Below are positions 24,319 to 35,755 of a stretch of DNA of 64,000 nucleotides, piece after piece. This stretch comes from Cercis canadensis (lineage: Eukaryota > Streptophyta > Magnoliopsida > Fabales > Fabaceae). The notes under the pieces are model-generated. The model was not told where the DNA came from and ran no database searches. It saw only the letters and a list, made by a program, of their open reading frames with translations. Every line of letters starts with the position of its first letter. Positions within the stretch are counted from its first letter, which is position 1. Location of the stretch: contig QAOA01005252.1 of NCBI GenBank assembly GCA_003255065.1, positions 1 to 64,000 on the forward strand, given 5' to 3'. Both the position numbers and the translations under genes were made by a program.

Positions 24319-24918
24319 TGTTTCATACATAGAAGGTTCAAAGAAAGAAGAAGAGCAGCAAAAGAAAATGTTAAGATAGACTTTCATTCACTTTCACATA
24401 TCATATATCAAATCCTTTACAAAAACAGACCACAAGGTAAGGTCTAACATACCTTAACTCCTCAAAATAAGGATAAGCATAGGAATTCACCTAACCTCAT
24501 CAACTACAGTTAATGTTATCAAAATAAACAAAATACTAGTCTATTAGAGTATCTAGAAAAATCTTGCTTCAACAAGAATTAATGGTGACATGAAATAATA
24601 GGATTTCAGTACATTATCAATGGTGGATGGCATGGCCACCATTATAAATCAGAACGGCAGACAGATTGAAAAATGGCATCAGTCTTTAGATGTAGCAACA
24701 CATTATTACCTAATCATCTTTTTTAAAAAAAAAAATTCTATTTGCCATTGAAGTGTAAGCAATAGAAATTAAAAATATGGGTGTAATGATAATACATACA
24801 TAGTAAAAAAAATTCAAAAAGTCTAAAATTTTATTTGCTTAGTTCACTTGTTTGTTTCTCCAACAAAATTGGTTTGCTTCTTGATCACTTTCCAACCAAA
24901 CTGGCAAATAATGAATAA

Positions 24919-27598
24919 TCAACAACACAGTGGTTCAAGGCAGAAAATATGGTCAAAAGCTAAAATAAAATGCAATAAACTTACCTGTAGTAGGTCTGGG
25001 AGTAGTGAGCTTGTTGCTTTTGCATGAGTTAAAGTTACTATATTAACATTACCAAAGGTAGGACCTTCTTCAACACTTCCTTTATTGCTTGGTTCCACAT
25101 CAATTGACAGAGGTGCTATCACGTACGGTTTCTTCTGATTTAGGATCTTCTTGATCACTTTCTTCCACTGTTTCTTTAATGCCCTGCATATCAAAAAATG
25201 GATAAGTTTCAGTCTTGCTGATGTTGGATTTTTCTAAGTACTATTGTTTTTACAGACCAAAATACATCAACATTTTGTAAACAATAAGATCATATATTAG
25301 TTTCCTGAGGAGTTTCAAAGTGAATTTGAATTTCGCCAAGTACCTCTTGTTGTTCCATCGAACTTGTTCCACTCAATGATTGTTCTTTAACAAACTCCTA
25401 TATGGAAGTATGAAACAAAAACAAAAGTTTAGCCCTAAGCCATTCATTTTAAGATACTCCTCTACCAAAAGACCTTAGTATACTTACAACTGAAGGTGTT
25501 GTAAGCAGAGGAATAGCAAAATGGCTTGGATATAGCCTTGTGGCAAATTCTGAATCATTTGTTGAAGTTGCAATCACTGGTATCTTCAGATCAAGAACTG
25601 CACCAATAAATTTCTTTGCTGGTTCTTTAATACTCTGAGCAACATGAACAGGTAAAAATGAGTTGCTTAAGGTAAGTAATTTGATAATAAGTTTCATTAG
25701 GTCATATCTAGAAAGATTTTCTTCTTGGTTTATTTAGTTGTAACCAAGGATAGTGATACATACCTTCGTCAAGTTTGGAGAAGAATTGGTTGACACTTTC
25801 TGCTCTGGTTTGACTAACTCTTCTGATTTGATGCAATTATCATTTTGAGCTTCACTACCTTGCATAGACTGATTAGTATTGACCTGTGAAGAAGCTAGTT
25901 CAATCTCAAAAACTGCTTGGACTTTAATGTTCAAACATTCAGGGCCAATTTGAAGGGGAAAAGTGATTTCTAGAATAGGATTTTCATCAGGGATCTCTTT
26001 GCTTCTAGAATCTTCATTTGCTCAATTTAAAAGGTATAAAGCATGTGGGTCAAAGCTAAAATCAAATGTAATAAACTTACCTGCGAAAGGCCTAGTACTG
26101 AGCTTGTTCCTTTTAAAAAAGTTGAAGTTACTATCTTAGCATCATCCAAAATAGGAACTTCTTCAACACTTCCTTTCCCTCCATGAAAAGATCATATGTA
26201 TGCATAAGCTATGTAGCTTACTTCTATTAATATAATACAATGGACAATAAACTAACCTGTGGGGATGGATTTTGCAGTAGAACTAATGGTCNCAGGGCCA
26301 ATTTGAAGGGGAAAAGTGATTTCTAGAATAGGATTTTCATCAGGGATCTCTTTGCTTCTAGAATCTTCATTTGCTCAATTTAAAAGGTATAAAGCATGTG
26401 GGTCAAAGCTAAAATCAAATGTAATAAACTTACCTGCGAAAGGCCTGGTACTGAGCTTGTTCCTTTTAAAAAAGTTGAAGTTACTATCTTAGCATCATCC
26501 AAAATAGGAACTTCTTCAACACTTTCTTTCCCTCCATGAAAAGATCATATGTATGCATAAGCTATGTAGCTTACTTCTATTAATATAATACAATGGACAA
26601 TAAACTAACCTGTGGGGATGGATTTTGCAGTAGAACTAATGGTCTTGGTTATGTTTTCCTTGGTTCCAAATCAGTTGAGAGAGGCGCTATCCCAATTTTG
26701 TCTGATTTAGGACCTTCTTGGTCACTTGCTTCCACTGTTTCTTTAATTCTCTGCATATCACAGAAAGAACGAGTTACAGCCTCACTAATCTTGGATCTTC
26801 ATAAACACTATCCTTTTACAAGCTAAATTATATTAACATTTTTCACACAATCGGATGATACATTAGTTTCCTCAGAAGTTTGAAAGTGAATTTCAATTTC
26901 TCCAACTGCCTCTTGTTGGTCCATCAAACTTGTTCCACTCATTGGTTGTTCATCCAGCAACTCCTATACAGAAGTATTGAACAAACACCAATGTTCAATC
27001 TTAAGCTATTCATTTCCATATATTCCTATACCAAAAAGAACGTAGTTTACTTACAAGTGAAGGTGTTGTACATAGAGGAATAGCTAAAGGGCTCAGAGAT
27101 GGCCTTGTGGTAGTTTTTGAATCATTTGATGAAGTTGTAATCACTTGTATCTTCGGCTCAATAGCTTCAACAAATTCCTTCATTGGTTCTTTATTAATCT
27201 GAGCAACACGAATAGGTAAAAATAATTTGTTTAATAAGCTAACTCGCAACTTAAAAGAAATGCTTCTTTGTTTATTCATTTTTAAGTAAGGGTACTGAGA
27301 GTGAAGATATATATACCTCTGTCAAGTTTGGATCATAAGCAATCGGTGACAATTTCTGCTCTGGTGTCTGTTCAGTCCTTCTCTCCACAGTAAGAAACTC
27401 TTTTGATTTGATGCAATTATCATTTTGATCATACTGAGGTATGCTATCAATTTCTGATGCTACTATGATATTAGTATCCAAATTCTCAAGCCTCATTTGA
27501 TAAGGAGAAGCGGTTTTTAAAATAAGATTTTCATTCCTGATCTCCTTGCTATAATCTTCACTTGATGTAAGTAATTCCTCAAGTATAGGGTATATCAA
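24919..27598 (-). pseudogene. Repeated-exon gene, 5' exon blocks
   Basis: At least two copies of the same exon series lie in tandem. Exons readable in copy 1 are 27317-27598 (has NDNCIKSKEF and ends DPNLTE), 27055-27198 (INKEPMKEFVEAIEPKIQV, then TTSSNDS and IPLCTTPSL) and 26862-26963 (ELLDEQPMSGTSLMDQQEAV, then EIEIHF). All three have usable acceptors and GT donors and are in phase 0. Copy 2 has EAQNDNCIKSEEL (25.8 kb), IKEPAKKFIGAVLDLKIPV (25.6 kb) and EFVKEQSLSGTSSMEQQEVL (25.3 kb). A further block, IKETVE-SDQE (26.75 and 25.19 kb), runs into stops in both copies. The protein would be acidic, Ser/Thr/Glu-rich and probably disordered. The function is unknown. Confidence 0.45.
25940..26644. 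repeat. 352-bp sequence repeated either side of N 26292
   Basis: 25940-26291 and 26293-26644 differ at about two positions and are separated by one N. This is likely an assembly overlap that artificially repeats part of the repeated-exon gene. Confidence 0.85.
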
Positions 27599-27604
27599 AT
27601 TATT

Positions 27605-27677
27605 ATAGGTACGTCAATCAAGTTCAGCATCTATAATAAAAATTTATAAAGTTAGCAACTATATATATATGTATGTG

Positions 27678-27722
<45 letters not shown>

Positions 27723-27910
27723 ACTAAAGTATTTCTTTTAAAAAAAAGTATAAGATAGGAGACATTATTAAGACTAATAACATTTCTGAGCATGCAAGCA
27801 GCTTTTTGTAATTAAAATCAATGAAAATGAAATATTTTGAGATGTTCCATGTCATTTTTGTCCATATTTAAATGCTTCAGCTGGCCTTCCAAGTAGTCTA
27901 TTTTATTGAC
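27605..27910. repeat. Flanking direct repeat of the repeated-exon region
   Basis: It shares TCAATCAA, CATCTATA, AAAAATTTATAAA and TATTTCTTTTA blocks with 17570-17760, and GTTCCA, TTTAAATGCTTCAGCTGGCC text with 17950-17990. It is interrupted by TA and TG microsatellites (27660-27722). Confidence 0.5.
27660..27722. repeat. TA/TG compound microsatellite
   Basis: ATATATATGTATGTG, then TA repeats, then about twelve TG units. Confidence 0.9.
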
Positions 27911-27994
27911 ATTAGTTTACTACAAGCTTTGTTTCCCCTACTTCAATTTTTTTTTTCTTTTTCTTTTTTCTAGTATATTTTTCTAATCAAAATA

Positions 27995-28045
<51 letters not shown>

Positions 28046-29400
28046 ATCTTGCTATATATTTTTTAAACTATTTTTTAAANTTTTGAAAACAAAGAAAATG
28101 TATTAAAATGTCTCAAGTTAATTGGAGGCTATTAAAATATAGCTAAATTGAAGATAGTGGAATTTATAATCAAAATTGACAAACCACGTTAAACTTTATC
28201 TCAATTTGAAATAAAAGTAGTATTAATTCCTTGAATAAAAAACAAGGCTTAAATTTTATTAATTTGATGTAATAGAACTTTTATTCAAGTAAGAAAAATA
28301 ATATTATCTGATACTATCTTTATCAAGAGATCCCCATTGTATTGGTGAACATATATATTATGATCTCTGACTGTAATACATGAAAGTGATCTATATTATT
28401 TGAGAAATAATAAAGTAAGAAATTTGTAATCTCAAAATAAGAAATGCTATTAAAATATTTGTTTAAGAGTGTTTTAATTAATTTGCATGTTAAAAAAAAA
28501 TAAGAAACAAAAAATATATTAAAAATTGTTGATAGAAAAGAGTTACAATATTTGGTATATGGTACACATTTTTTCTGTTAGTTTTACTTTGAGTAGGCCA
28601 AATAATGACTAATGACTAATGAATATATAAAATTATAAATCAAAATTCTTAAAGTAAAAAAACACAAGTAAATTTTTAGTGTCTTCAAAGAAAAGATTCA
28701 ACTCGATAAGNAAGATTCAACACGATAAGTTTTGCTTCTATTTTAATAACTAAACAGATTGAAGGACAATAAGATTTGTCGTCTTTATGACAAAAGTAGA
28801 AAAAAAAATTCAACCATCTTAAAATAGCACCAAGAAAAACAAAAACAATTATACTATAAAATAATGACATGTACACAAATTCAATAACTACAATTTTAAG
28901 TAGCTATTACATGTACAATAAGAATTCAATTGTGACTGATTACATTTTTAGAAGAAAAAACAACAGTCTAAACTTTAATTTCCAATTTTCGATTAGAATT
29001 ATGAGTGATGTGAGCTACTTTTAATGAGAGATATATTATGAGATCAATAAATTTTTCTATCAACTTAAAGCTTAAGCTATATCCATTGAGATGTTCCATG
29101 CCTCCTTTTACATGAACAAACTTTTATGTTATAATCTATTTGTTGACGTTACTTTATTACTAGCATGGTTTCCCAAACAAATACTGTGCTTTTTTGTTTT
29201 GATTTTATTTCTTGTCATATATATGCAACAATAAGAGTTACAAAAGAACAATAATAGTATCCAACTAAATTAATATTTTTGCTCTTGGAAATTGGATTCA
29301 CTCTTTAATTGGGTTTCAAAAATATCATATGTATAAGCAATATAGGAAGCTTATTTGTGAAGTATGAAGTAAACAATAATATTAAACCAAATGGTACCAG
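27911..29400. other. Intergenic, AT-rich, no gene seen
   Basis: It contains a long TA microsatellite (27999-28042), single Ns at 28080 and 28711, and an 18-bp repeat across the second N. 29030-29170 is loosely related to 27830-27910. I see no coding signal. Confidence 0.6.
27999..28042. repeat. TA microsatellite
   Basis: About 22 TA units uninterrupted. Confidence 0.95.
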
Positions 29401-29411
29401 GTAGTGCGTAC

Positions 29412-30363
29412 CTTCATAATTTGCGTATATTTGCATCAAGTTCTCAAGAGTAGTGCTCGACATCAAAGACAGTTTGGGACAATCATGCACAGCACGGTTT
29501 CTCACAGTCTCCAACTCACTTCCTTTGTAGACATCACGGAGGTTTCGCAGTTTTACAACTATAAGATGTTTCAGTTCGGGAAACTAAACCTGCACCTGCT
29601 CCTTTGTGTCACCCTTTTCACATGCAATTACTTCCTCTAGCTCAGAGGCTTCTTTTATAATGACGGAAGTTAGTTTTGGAAGCTCAATGGAGGTGGTGAA
29701 AGGGGAGAGACATTTCAACTTGTTGCACTCTACGACATAAAGAGTAGTTAGCTGTGGCAAGCATACTTGTCGTGATTGAGGATTTGATAGGTTTTTATTT
29801 TCCTCATCCTCTTCAATGATTTGCTGCAATTCTTCGCACTTTGTTATCTCTAGCTTCTTTAACTGGTTAAGGCTTCTCAAGATGGAGGTAGAGAAGATAA
29901 CTTTCAGTTTTCCACATTCATGAATTTCCAACATCTAAAGATTTTGGAGGCACAGAAAATGTTTGTGCGCTTTCCATATATACTTCAGTTCAGTTAGATA
30001 GCGCAAGTCCAAGTCTATTAAGCCTGCGGTCACTTGTTGTCCATCCATAGGAAGTCCTTGGAGATGAAAAAGACCATCTATTTCAGAGTTCCTCCGAACA
30101 GATAGCGATTTTAAATTTTGCACACATGAAANGCACAGAAAATGTTTGTGCGCTTTCGATATATACTTCAGTTCAGTTAGATAGCGCAAGTCCAAGTCTA
30201 TTAAGCCTGCGGTCACTTGTTGTCCATCCATAGGAAGTCCTTGGAGATGAAAAAGACCATCTATTTCAGAGTTCCTCCGAACAGATAGCGATTTTAAATT
30301 TTGCACACATGAAACGATTGCTGCTCCTAGTTCCTGTAAAGCATACCATATGTCTGTCAAATT
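29412..30363 (-). pseudogene. LRR exon of an NBS-LRR-type gene, with stops
   Basis: The exon runs from an acceptor (CATAG before 30363) to a GTACGC donor below 29412. It encodes degenerate leucine-rich repeats typical of CC-NBS-LRR proteins (RPS2/At4g27190-like): VQNLKSLSVRRNSEIDGLF, LEIHECGKLKVIFSTSI, LKKLEITKCEELQQIIEED, LPQLTTLYVVECNKLKCL and FPELKHLIVVKLRNL. Two in-frame TAG stops break it: at 29935-29937, between LQNL and MLEIHEC, and at 29584-29586, before FPELKHL. The segment around the N at 30132 is falsely doubled (182 bp). Its parent family senses pathogen effectors, but no NB-ARC is present in this window. Confidence 0.75.
29950..30314. repeat. 182-bp sequence repeated either side of N 30132
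   Basis: 29950-30131 and 30133-30314 differ at one visible base (TTTCCATATA versus TTTCGATATA). With the N the duplicated length is 183, a multiple of three, so the artefact keeps the LRR frame open and could pass as a real repeat expansion. Confidence 0.85.
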
Positions 30364-30902
30364 CTATGAAATCATAGGACTATCTACAACCCTTACCACA
30401 ACATGGTCAATTACACTAATAAAATATATAATTTAAGTTGAATCTTAAACTTTAAAATTCTACCATAAATCTATTGAGCTGTGGCAGATTGGCAGAAAAT
30501 CATTTCCCCTATGCCAAGGCAGAAATCACTTTCTACCAAAACTTAAAGATAGTTATTGTCACTACAGACGTTGGAAAATAAAGAAACATTTATTAATATA
30601 ATTCATTTTCTACAAAACAAGCACAGCATGAAACAGAAATCAAACGGAGTTAGAGAATCTGAAATGAAAAATCACAAATCAGAGTAGGAGAGGGTGTTGG
30701 TGGAATTTGAAACTCCTGCAACTGCAACGATGGAACAGCTAAATAAAATATATAACTAGAGCATTTTCTGTTTTAAGGAACTTGGCAGTTAATTATAAAA
30801 ATAAAGAAAATCTGGACTTCATTTTGACTTTTTATTATAGTTCTGTTTTGGTGATAAAACAAAATATTGGATGATGCCAATATATTTCAGAGGAAGCATT
30901 AC

Positions 30903-31500
30903 CTTTGTGATGGTGTGATCCTGCTGTCTCAATTCCAAACCAACAATGCAATTTTTTATAGACATGATGTCTACTTGTCGACAATTCTCCAATCGCAATG
31001 ATTCCAAAGATGGCCATGTTGGATAACAGTTTTCAGGGCAAATGCTAATGATATTTCGCAAGCTAACGAGTTCTAGACTTTTCAGAGCATGAAACTTGAT
31101 GATATGGAACTCACTTTCATTCTGATTGCATAACAGATCTTCATCTTGGATTGACAAAATACATATTTTAATTGAGAAGCATATCGTATTTCCAACGTTT
31201 CCAATTGTAGCAGGCCCGGGCAAAAGAGATTGGCATTAAGTATTCCAGTTTATCACAATCTTCAATAAAAAGCCCTTTTAATTTTGGGAAAACTGAATTA
31301 TAACTCCTTGGGTTATCGCCATCTGAAATAATCTCCTTTGCCTCATTTGCTATTATATGTTTCAATTGATCGCAGTCACTTATGTGCAGCTCCTCTAATT
31401 TCTCAAAACCACCACGATGAGGTGGGCCAAGGAACAAAGTCTCTAAATGATTTAGACCCCTAAATTCTAGCTTGGTCAAGTTGCAGAAGACAATTCCATT
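30903..31500 (-). pseudogene. LRR exon, tandem unit A, frameshifted
   Basis: The acceptor is GTGTCAG before 31500 and the donor GTAATG below 30903. It encodes NGIVFCNLTKLEFRGLNHLE, LFLGPPHRGGFEKLEELHI, DCDQLKHIIANEAKEI, FPKLKGLFIEDCDKLEYL and, after the break, FHALKSLELVSLRNI and ENCYPTWPSLESLRLENC. Near 31217 the sequence reads GCAGGCCCGGGC where unit B has GCAGGTCCCGGGC. The one-base loss shifts the frame after PISFAR. It is a tandem duplicate of unit B. Confidence 0.75.
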
Positions 31501-32139
31501 CTGACACAAATAATAAGTCATGTCAATCACACACACTCTATCTCATCAAAATCAAGAACTATAATTAAGCTTAATCATCTCCTATTCATACTAGCTCCTA
31601 TTGTTTTAAGTAAGTCTTATGTATATATGATAATTTTTCTTTGATACAGAGAATTACCCAAAACTCTCCCCACAACACAAATTACTTATACTACAATCAT
31701 AAAATTTAACATTCTATCATAAATTTATTAAGTTGTAGCACATTGGCAAAAAGAGATTTTCAATTTTCCAAAATTTAAGACAGTTTTTGTTGACTTGAAA
31801 CTAATTTTTCTTGACTAGTCTGACATTTCATTGTCAATACAGGCATCAAAAAGTGAAAATACTTTTTCTTAAGAATTAATTTTTGACAAAACAAGCACAC
31901 ATAATTAGAAAGCAAACATTGATATATGATCTCAAAAATGAAAAATCACAAGTCACAGTAGATAATTATTCATTATGGAATTCAAGCAAAAATAAAAAGA
32001 AACCAACTGAATTTTTAAAAATTATAAAACGAAAAAAGCTGAAATATTTATTAATCCTTGCAGATAAGATAGTTCGTAAGTATAAACAAGGAACTGGATG
32101 AAACCAATATATATAAAAATAGATTAGAGGTACGATTAC

Positions 32140-32732
32140 CTTTGTGATGGTGTGATCCCGTTGTCTGAATTCTAAACCATCAAGCATGATATTGTTAATT
32201 GTGGAAAATTACTAAATTCCAATGAATCCAAAGATGGCCATGATGGATAACAATTTTCTGGGTAAATGCTAATGATGTTTGGCAAGTGCACGAGTTTTAG
32301 ACTTTTTAGAGCTTGAAGCTTGACAATATGGAACTCATTTTCATTCTGATTGCATAACAGATCTTCAGCTTCATGATTGGATTGGCAAAATACATATTTC
32401 AATTGAGAAGCATCTTCTATTTCCAACTTTTCCAATTGTAGCAGGTCCCGGGCAAAAGAGACTGGCATTAAATATTCCAATTGTTCACATTTTCTAATAA
32501 CAATCACTTTTAATTTTGGGAAAATTGAATTATAACTCCTTGGGTTATCGTCATTTGAAATAATCTCCTCTGTCTCATTTGCTATTGTATGCTTCAGTTT
32601 ATCACAGTAACTTATGCATAGCTCCTCTAATTTCTCAAAAACGCCATAATGAGGTGGGCCAAGGAACAAAGTCTCTAAACAATTTAACCGCTTGAGATCT
32701 AGGTTGGTCAAGTTGCAGAAGAAAATTCCATT
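32140..32732 (-). pseudogene. LRR exon, tandem unit B, acceptor lost
   Basis: Homologous to unit A over its length (NGIFFCNLTNLDLKRLNCLE, FPKLKVIVIRKCEQLEYLMP, FARDLLQLEKLEIEDASQLK, LQALKSLKLVHLPNII). It keeps the reading frame that unit A has lost. The acceptor position reads GTGTCAA instead of GTGTCAG (complement of 32733-32735), and the frame breaks again near 32200, before the conserved DHTITK end. The donor GTAATC is intact. Confidence 0.7.
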
Positions 32733-33068
32733 TTGACACAAATAATAAGTCATGTCAATCACACACACTCTATCTCATTAGAATCAATGACTATAATTAA
32801 GCTTAGTCATCTCTTATTCATACCAGCTTCTATTGTTTTAAGTAAGTCATATGTATATCTGATAATTTTTCTTTGATACATACGATTACCCAAAACTCCT
32901 TTTATCATCTCTCGTAGATGTAGGCAAATTACCGAACCACGTAAATATTGTGTGTTCAATTTCTCTCTATCACTACTCATTTATTTGTTTGCTGCTTACT
33001 TTGTCATAACAAATTAGATTTGAGTATCGGTGAGTTTGTGTGTGAGAGTTTAAGCAAAGCAAAGATGT

Positions 33069-35000
33069 ACTTGGTAAGGCTTCTTGATGGTTCATGCACT
33101 TGTTGATTGTTGAACTGATACACTCAGCTATTGTAGCTTGCTTCGGCCTTTGACGAAAGTCAATAGGCCAGCATTTCATCATGCATGAATGAGTGCAGAA
33201 TAGCAAGTTAATTTCAAATACATTACGTTCTTTGAGTTTTTCTGCATGATTAGAGAGAGTTTAAAACTTTTAGAAATCCGAGAATACAAAAGATAAGCCT
33301 AATCTTTGTGATAGGTTTTGATAATGATCAATTAATTCTACTGACATATTCGTTTGTTGACTCTGTTCTATCTTCTAGTCAGTTTCACTAATGAAATGTA
33401 GTTATCTTTGGTGTAAAAAAAAAATTGATAAGTCAAATCATTAACACACTGATAACCTTATAGGAGTTTCTTAGTTAGTTTCCTAAAATCTCATCACCTT
33501 CGTTCCTAGTAGAATTTAAACTTGGTGGAATATGAATGCTCAACGATTGCAATGTTTCCTTTGGGACAAGTATTTTTTTTTTTCAATCTGACTAAATAAA
33601 ACAGGAAAACAAAAGTAAAAGTTGTAGTTTGGAATGTAAAATAAAATTTCACAAACGTGTAAACATTATAATTTTTTCTGGTTTGAATGAAAAAATCATC
33701 CTTTTACAAAAAAAATGTTATGCCAATTAGGAAAAAAGAAAAACAGCTATGTGCATTGTTTCATCTGGGGAAAAGAAAAACGGAAGAAACAGAAGAAATC
33801 AACGTACCAGGTACAGCTCTAGATTCCATCATACAATCCAACATGGACATTGAGAGATACTTAAAAACATTTTTTCTATTACTCAATCGCTTTGGCCAGC
33901 AATTCATAACAGCCTTCTGGACGCAATGTGGGTTGGAGCTAAAAAATGCATTATACTGATCAGAGTAAGCATGGCCATATGAACATTGCTTTGCCCTACA
34001 TGGACCAGCATCAATATCAACAATGATATCAATATCATTTTCATCCTCTCCGTTAGATTGGGAGTGCTTTTGCTCGCTGACAAGTTTGTATCAGTGCCCC
34101 ATTATGATTGTTTGATAAGGGTGTTGATTTATAGTTTTATACACTTCTGGTTCTTGAGAGAAGTTATTAGATTATTTTAGTTGGAGATCAGCTAGCGCTG
34201 TCGAAGAGTTGTTCCACAATTATAGCACAATTCAAAGTTTGATTAAGAGTTACTAAGTTATTATTATATACTTTTTCATAAAGACTGAAGATTGTACCTT
34301 GGTGTATTTATAAAGACACGATGAATTTGAATATTTGATTGGTTTGCAGTTTAGATGTGACATTCATTCATCCTTTGCTGCTTGGTGGAAGTGGCTCTTC
34401 GGCCATCTTAACCAACGACCAGATGGGCAAAATCTGGTACTTGATGTGTTTATTTTATAGAGATTATAAAAAGTCAAGAATGATTAGGTCTTGAATAACA
34501 GTTTTGAGATCCTCTTGCGATTGCCTACAAAGCTTTAGAAGAGTTAGAAGAATTCAATTCTTCCTTATTGTAATTTTGTTTAGCCTACTTATTTTGGTAG
34601 TGCTCGAGTGTTATCACACTCTCTTCTGTATCCTAGTTTTTTACTGATTTGATTTAGCTTTTATTAACGAGTGAGCACTTTATCTCCATAAATATCATCT
34701 ACCTTTGGGAAAAGTATGCTCAAGTTATATACTAGAATCATTATTTCTCTTCGTTTTTTCTTGACCATATGAAAGACATTTTTATATTCTTATATTAAAT
34801 TCTCATCAATTAATTTTGGACAAGATACAGAACTGAGTTTCGAAGACTAAGAGCCACTTGCAGCAAGGAACAATTGATTCCAAGACTGAAATAAAATAAG
34901 TCGTGTATATGTTTTGAGATGTATTTGATCATCTTTAATTGATTTTTCCTTTTAAATAGAAGTTCCTCCATTATGTGCATAATGATAAAAATAATATGTA
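33069..35000. repeat. Segmental duplication, copy 2
   Basis: Partner of 3600-6890 in the same orientation. It lacks the dispersed repeat (3.9-4.1 kb) and the 0.8-kb insertion found in copy 1, so it is closer to the ancestral arrangement. It carries the second small secreted-peptide locus. Confidence 0.7.
33790..34044 (-). pseudogene. Second secreted-peptide locus, frameshifted
   Basis: The ATG is at 34044. The signal peptide MKMILISLLILMLVHVGQS matches the 4.9-kb locus almost residue for residue. Soon after, the frame shifts relative to that copy. In the compensating frame one reads GHAYSDQYNAFFSSNPHCVQ, then VMNCW and MLDCMMESRAVPGT, aligning with HAYPHQHIAFYSS, VKNCWG and LKCMKESGAVPGT. 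Conservation of cysteine spacing suggests a real ancestral gene. The shift, or an unrecognised intron, makes this copy doubtful. Confidence 0.45.
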
Positions 35001-35755
35001 TTGCAATTCTAGATATAGTTAGAAATCATTGTATTATTTCATCATAATATATTTAGAAATCATTGTATCTATGATTAGTATTGTTTTAACTTAGTCCCAA
35101 TGGATATTCCTGGTAATCGAGCACCGCTACTCAATCATAGAGGTTCTATGTTCAAATTTCATTAGGAGTGAGTGAGATGAGATTTTGAGAGGGCATAGAC
35201 TATCCCAGTTATATAACCTCCATTCCAATGAAGGTTTTCTTAGGCTTATTAGAGAAAAGGCACTTTTGGGTAGAAGCCTTGGTTAAGATGCCTTTTTGGT
35301 ATTCATATATATGAACTCAATGCCTGTGCAGTATTTTGCACAAACATGAGGTTGTTACGTGGTTTAAGCAGTATAGCAGCTAAAACTTGCTTCACATTAT
35401 ACAATAACACCAATGATAATTAAGGACAACAAAAATTTGAGGGTAAAACACATTATTTAGACTCTATATATTAATTGAAAGTTTTATGATACAAAATACA
35501 GAAGGAAGGTACATGCACCATACAAAATATTGGCTTTTCTCAACATGTACATTTGTGAATCTCCGCTCTACCTTATTCCACTCCTAATTTGGTTGAACTG
35601 AAGAATGTTTACAGGTTGTAATATGAATTGCTTTGACATTGAAAACATTTCTGAGACATCAGAAAACAAAGAATTGCAATGGTAACCAATTATAGTACAA
35701 GACGTTTGTGAGATGTCTGCAAGACATCAGTTAAGGGGATTGCGATTGTAAACAA
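34200..35755. other. Intergenic between peptide locus and PILS
   Basis: No gene. 34745-35000 is the end of the segmental duplication. 35097-35290 has a B-box-like GGTTCTATGTTCAAATTTC and may be an old SINE, but no tail or target duplication is clear. PILS 3' UTR probably occupies 35460-35755. Confidence 0.5.

Larger units (their letters stand above)
20858..24574 (-). mobile_element. Internally deleted Copia LTR retrotransposon
   Basis: The element is bounded by the 5-bp target duplication AGAAT (20853-20857 and 24575-24579). The left LTR is 20858-21119 (TGTTAG to TTCAACA, 262 bp) and the matching right LTR is 24319-24574, minus its first six bases. A primer-binding site complementary to initiator tRNA-Met (TGGTATCAGAG on the minus strand) sits at 22846-22856, next to a 5'-LTR start at 22857. 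Coding remnants run leftward: gag, then directly the end of reverse transcriptase and RNase H. Protease, integrase and most of reverse transcriptase are missing. The element lies inside the repeated-exon gene. Confidence 0.85.

Noticed and set aside
32973..33206. 77-codon minus-strand frame next to the LRR array
   Set aside because: It lies in the segmental duplication, but its counterpart near 3.6-3.8 kb does not keep the frame. No domain recognised.
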